NCBI GenBank assembly: GCA_027593305.1
Contig: JAQCJA010000151.1
Coordinates: forward strand, 1 to 9,265
DNA length: 9,265 nucleotides
DNA from: a bacterium
GTDB lineage: Bacteria > Latescibacterota > UBA2968 > UBA8231
Reading direction: 5' to 3'
A program made the translations under genes and the position numbers. Position 1 is the stretch's first letter, and every line of letters begins with the position of its first letter. The notes under the pieces are model-generated. The model searched no databases. It was given only the letters and a program-made list of their open reading frames with translations, and had not been told where the DNA came from. Positions 6,301 through 9,265 of this stretch are shown one piece after another.

Positions 6301-8019
6301 ATGAGCACGCCCACGCCCGTTCTGTTGGGGATTTTCGACGGCCACAATGCGTCGGCGGGGGTCTATGTCGCGGACCGCATTGTGTCACTGGTGCAGGAGG
6401 AACGGCTCGTTCGCGTCAAGAACCACTACGGCCTGCCGCAACAGGCGGCGACCGAGGCGTTGCGCCTGGCCGGCATCACCGCCGCCGAGGTGGATCTCGT
6501 CTGCTGCGCTTCACACTTCGTCTCGCCCCCACAGGGGCCGCGTTGGGCGACGGAGAGTTTCGATGCCCGCTACCAGGGCAGGGCGGCGCTGCAGCGCCGC
6601 ATCACCGGCGCCGCTGCCTATCGCCACCGACGCGCGCAACAGCGCATGAACCAGCGGCGCACGGCCGTTTCTGGCTGGGGGTTTGACCCGGACAAGGTCA
6701 CTTTCTGCGCGCATCACGAGGCCCACGCGGCAACAGCCTACCATGGCCTGCGCCGGGATGACGAAGCGTATCTGGTGCTGACGCTGGACGGCGGCGGGGA
6801 CGGCCAGTCCGGATCGGTCTGGGTCGGTCGCGATGGTGACCTGACGTGCCTCGAGACCATCCCGCAGGCCGACAGCCTCGGAGAGCTCTATGCGGTCACG
6901 ACCCACCTGCTGGGGTTTACGCCTCTGGAACACGAATACAAACTGATGGGCATGGCGCCGTACGCGGATCCGCGCTACGCCGAACCGACGGCTCGTATGT
7001 ACGCAGGGTACCTCGGTTTTGATCCAGTCCATCCGCTGCGCTTCCGCCGCACGTTCCGCGAGCCGTTGTCGGCGGTGGGGCCGCGTCTGCAGAGGGACCT
7101 GGGCCGCACCCGCTTTGACTCGGTGTGTGCCGGTCTGCAACTCTTTACCGAGCGGATCCTCTGTGCCTGGGTGCAGCGTTGTGTGGAACAGACGGGTGTG
7201 GGGCGCGTGCTGGCCGCCGGCGGCGTCTTCATGAACGTCAAGGCCAACAAGGCTGTGTCGGAGCTGCCTGAGATCGAGTTCTTCGAGGCCTTTCCCTCGT
7301 GTGGTGATGAATCGCTGCCCATCGGTGCCTGTTACCTGGAAGCGCGGTCTCTCGGTGGCCTGCCCAGACCGATCGAACACTGCTATCTCGGCAACGATCT
7401 TTCGCCGGAGGAATGCCGGCAGGCGGCCGCTGCCGGCGGCGATCAGGTCACCGTGGAAGAACCGGCCGACATGGCCGACCGTGTGGCACAGCTTCTGGCC
7501 GATGGCGAGATTGTCGCGCGGGCCGCCGGCCCCATGGAATTCGGTGCGCGGGCTCTGGGGAACCGCTCGATTCTCGCAGACCCGCGGAACCAGGATGTGG
7601 TTCGAGTCATCAATCGAATGATAAAGAAGCGGGACTTCTGGATGCCTTTTGCCCCCGTTGTCCTGCGGCGCCATGCAGCGGCCTACTTTACCAATCCCAA
7701 GGGTCTGCCCTCACCCTACATGATGAACACGTTCGATTCCACGGAGCAGCGGCTGGAATTCATGGCGGCCGTGCACAATGCCGACCTGACGGCCCGGCCG
7801 CAACTGGTCGAAGACGGGCAGAACCCGGGGTACGAGGCCATCCTGGCCCGTTTCGGCGAGCGCACGGGTCGCCACGTCCTGCTCAACACCTCATTCAATC
7901 TGCATGGGTCGCCCATTGTCTGTTCCGCAGCCGATGCCATGGGTGTGCTGCTGGATTCGGGCCTGCAGCGGCTCATCCTCGGGCCACTGCTGGTGACCAA
8001 GCACGCGACGACGACGTGA
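6301..8019 (+). CDS. Carbamoyltransferase, NodU/CmcH family
   Basis: Protein of 572 residues expected to transfer the carbamoyl group of carbamoyl phosphate, through an adenylated intermediate, to a sugar hydroxyl; here probably a residue of the polysaccharide repeat unit, in the cytoplasm. The N-terminal Kae1-like domain shows GIFDGHNASAG at 10-20, QEERLVRVKNHYGLP at 32-46, HHEAHAATAYHG at 138-149 (HxxxH, His138 and His142, matching the metal-binding pair of the fold), LDGGGDGQSGSVWVG at 162-176, YKLMGMAPYAD at 213-223, GGVFMNVKANK at 307-317 and CGDESLPIGAC at 334-344 (Asp336 at the metal position). The C-terminal YrdC-like carbamoyltransferase_C domain shows MEFGARALGNRSILADPRN at 412-430, KKRDFWMPFAPVV at 442-454 and NTSFNLHGSPIVCSAADAM at 529-547. 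Full length. The ATG at 6301 places GIFDGHN at the usual distance from the N-terminus. No Shine-Dalgarno is seen; CCTCC precedes the start instead. It overlaps the GT2 gene by 4 bases. Family assignment is firm; the substrate is inferred from context. Confidence 0.94.
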   Translation: MSTPTPVLLGIFDGHNASAGVYVADRIVSLVQEERLVRVKNHYGLPQQAATEALRLAGITAAEVDLVCCASHFVSPPQGPRWATESFDARYQGRAALQRRITGAAAYRHRRAQQRMNQRRTAVSGWGFDPDKVTFCAHHEAHAATAYHGLRRDDEAYLVLTLDGGGDGQSGSVWVGRDGDLTCLETIPQADSLGELYAVTTHLLGFTPLEHEYKLMGMAPYADPRYAEPTARMYAGYLGFDPVHPLRFRRTFREPLSAVGPRLQRDLGRTRFDSVCAGLQLFTERILCAWVQRCVEQTGVGRVLAAGGVFMNVKANKAVSELPEIEFFEAFPSCGDESLPIGACYLEARSLGGLPRPIEHCYLGNDLSPEECRQAAAAGGDQVTVEEPADMADRVAQLLADGEIVARAAGPMEFGARALGNRSILADPRNQDVVRVINRMIKKRDFWMPFAPVVLRRHAAAYFTNPKGLPSPYMMNTFDSTEQRLEFMAAVHNADLTARPQLVEDGQNPGYEAILARFGERTGRHVLLNTSFNLHGSPIVCSAADAMGVLLDSGLQRLILGPLLVTKHATTT

Positions 8020-9200
8020 CCCCTGTCGACATTTTCTGGGTTGCCGCCGGCCTGATCGTCTACAGCTACCTGGGATATCCCCTCCTGCTGTCTCTGCTGA
8101 CTTCGGGCCGTTACCGGCCGGCGCATCCTCTGCCCGAGAAACTGCCGACGGTCAGCCTCGTGATCACAGCTTTCAACGAGGAAAGCGTGTTGCACAGCAA
8201 GCTGGAGAACAGCTTCGCCCTCGACTATCCACAGGATCGGCTGCAGATCATCGTCGTCTCCGACGGCTCGACGGACGCCACCGACGACGTGGCTCGCACC
8301 TTTGTCGGCAACCCGGGATACCTGTTTCTGCGACAGGAGCAGAATGCAGGCAAGACCATGGCGCAGAATGCTGCGGTACGCCAGGCGACCGGCGACGTCC
8401 TGGTATTCTCCGATGCCAACAGCATGTATGCCGCCGACGCGCTGCAGCAGTTGGTGCGACCCTTCGCCGACGATCGAGTGGGCTGTGTGTGTGGCGAGTT
8501 GCACTATCGAAATCCACAGCGTGCGGCCGCAGGCAAGGGGGAGGGGTTCTACTGGCGCTACGAACAATTCCTCAAGCGCCGGGAAAGCCTGTTGGGCTCG
8601 CTGGTCGGGGCCAACGGTTCGATCTATGCCATGCGCCGGGAGTTTTTCGAGGAACTCGGGCCAGCCATCATCTCGGACTTCATCATGCCGATTCGTGTTC
8701 GTCTGCGCGGCCAGCGTGTGGTCTACGAACCATCAGCCATTGCCGAGGAGGAGGTGGCGATCGGTTTCGGCGATGAGCTCAGGCGCCGGCGTCGGATCGT
8801 CGCCCGCTCCCTGTACGGCCTGTGGTCGGTTCCGGGTGCATGGAACCCGTTGACGCAGCCCTTGTTCTGCTTCCAGGTGATATCACACAAGGTCATCCGC
8901 TGGCTGGTGCCGGTGCTGCTGCTCGTGATGCTGTCGACCAGCGCCATGCCGGGTCTGTCCGGTGTGACTCCCTGGGACTGGTTCTTCGGCAGCCAGGTTC
9001 TGTTCTACGCTCTGGCCGCGATCGGTGTGCTGTTTCCCACGGGGCCGGGGCGCCTCAGCCTGTTCTACGTGCCGGCCTACTTCTGCGCGATCAATCTCGG
9101 CGCCCTGCTTGGTGTGCTGGGAGCCCTGCGTGGCCAGCGCCACACCGTCTGGCAGACGCTGCCCCGTCCCGAGGCCACGGACGCCGGGGGACGCAACTAG
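8016..9200 (+). CDS. Membrane-anchored glycosyltransferase family 2
   Basis: Inverting GT-A glycosyltransferase of 394 residues. It has one N-terminal membrane segment (about 6-29), a cytoplasmic catalytic domain, and about three C-terminal hydrophobic segments (about 293-314, 324-341 and 349-371). Catalytic-domain features: VSLVITAFNEE at 46-56, SDGSTD at 82-87, SDANS at 132-136 (the DxD-type metal and nucleotide site), VGANGSIYAMRR at 197-208, SDFIMP at 220-225 (Asp221 in the catalytic-base position, where many relatives have Glu-Asp) and an Arg-rich stretch ending YGLW at 257-270, in place of a QxxRW motif. The C-terminal TVWQTLPRP at 377-385 is the W-x-x-T-x-R-like end seen in related enzymes. 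The start is GTG at 8016, overlapping the carbamoyltransferase TGA (GTGA). The open frame extends further upstream only inside that gene, and MTPVDIFWVAAGLIVYSYLG is a natural N-terminus. The stop is TAG 9198-9200. Donor and acceptor are unknown. Confidence 0.92.
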   Translation: MTPVDIFWVAAGLIVYSYLGYPLLLSLLTSGRYRPAHPLPEKLPTVSLVITAFNEESVLHSKLENSFALDYPQDRLQIIVVSDGSTDATDDVARTFVGNPGYLFLRQEQNAGKTMAQNAAVRQATGDVLVFSDANSMYAADALQQLVRPFADDRVGCVCGELHYRNPQRAAAGKGEGFYWRYEQFLKRRESLLGSLVGANGSIYAMRREFFEELGPAIISDFIMPIRVRLRGQRVVYEPSAIAEEEVAIGFGDELRRRRRIVARSLYGLWSVPGAWNPLTQPLFCFQVISHKVIRWLVPVLLLVMLSTSAMPGLSGVTPWDWFFGSQVLFYALAAIGVLFPTGPGRLSLFYVPAYFCAINLGALLGVLGALRGQRHTVWQTLPRPEATDAGGRN

Positions 9201-9265
9201 ACCTTAGGCAAGTGTGGTTTTCTGGGCTGGACTAGAATGAAAGACCGGAAAGACTTACCGTAGTT
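9201..9265 (+). other. Non-coding tail at window edge with a -10-like hexamer and a short direct repeat
   Basis: This 65-base stretch follows the GT2 stop and has lower GC than the genes. TAGAAT at 9233-9238 matches the -10 consensus in 5 of 6 positions, but no acceptable -35 lies 16-18 bases upstream. GAAAGAC occurs twice, at 9239-9245 and 9248-9254, 9 bases apart. I see no terminator hairpin. It may be the leader of the next gene, which lies outside the window. Confidence 0.3.

Noticed and set aside
6511..7674. Open minus-strand frame of 387 codons opposite the carbamoyltransferase
   Set aside because: No motifs; the plus strand carries the full NodU/CmcH signature set over the same bases.
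7413..8015. Upstream extension of the GT2 frame
   Set aside because: It lies inside the carbamoyltransferase gene, over its conserved C-terminal domain, and its translation is low-complexity. GTG 8016 gives a natural N-terminal membrane segment.
9237..9263. Eight-codon ORF (MKDRKDLP) after the GT2 gene
   Set aside because: Too short, no clear ribosome binding site, and it sits on top of the -10-like hexamer and the direct repeat; no independent support.

Overview
The window is about 9.3 kb of high-GC DNA read entirely from the + strand. It is part of a surface or exopolysaccharide biosynthesis locus of the Wzx/Wzy type. The strong G/C preference at third codon positions, the tight gene packing and the gene types fit a free-living proteobacterium, most likely a gammaproteobacterium. 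That placement is an impression from protein style, not a tested assignment. I see no tRNA, rRNA, CRISPR array, insertion sequence or phage gene.

Layout: 1-1124 is the 3' part of a phosphomannomutase/phosphoglucomutase gene (precursor supply; its start lies outside the window). 1132-2352 is a Wzx-like flippase with a TTG start. 2349-3803 is an O-antigen ligase/polymerase family membrane protein that overlaps the flippase stop by 4 bases. 3820-4998 is a GT4 glycosyltransferase. 4995-6172 is a broken gene. It was once translationally coupled to the glycosyltransferase, but now carries three apparent frameshifts and an in-frame TGA. 6173-6300 is the only sizeable gap. It is more AT-rich than the genes and holds candidate promoter elements and inverted repeats. 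6301-8019 is a NodU/CmcH-type carbamoyltransferase. 8016-9200 is a membrane-anchored GT2 glycosyltransferase, again with a 4-base overlap. 9201-9265 is non-coding up to the window edge.

Together the genes suggest this pathway (inference): the mutase supplies a hexose-1-phosphate for a nucleotide sugar; the GT4 and GT2 enzymes extend a lipid-linked repeat unit on the cytoplasmic face; the carbamoyltransferase adds a carbamoyl group to a sugar hydroxyl; the flippase exports the unit; and the ligase/polymerase joins units or attaches the glycan in the periplasm. The priming transferase and the export and chain-length proteins are not in the window. The broken gene has the look of an alpha/alpha-toroid plus beta-sheet polysaccharide-processing protein, but I cannot name its family. 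It is the most unusual item here.
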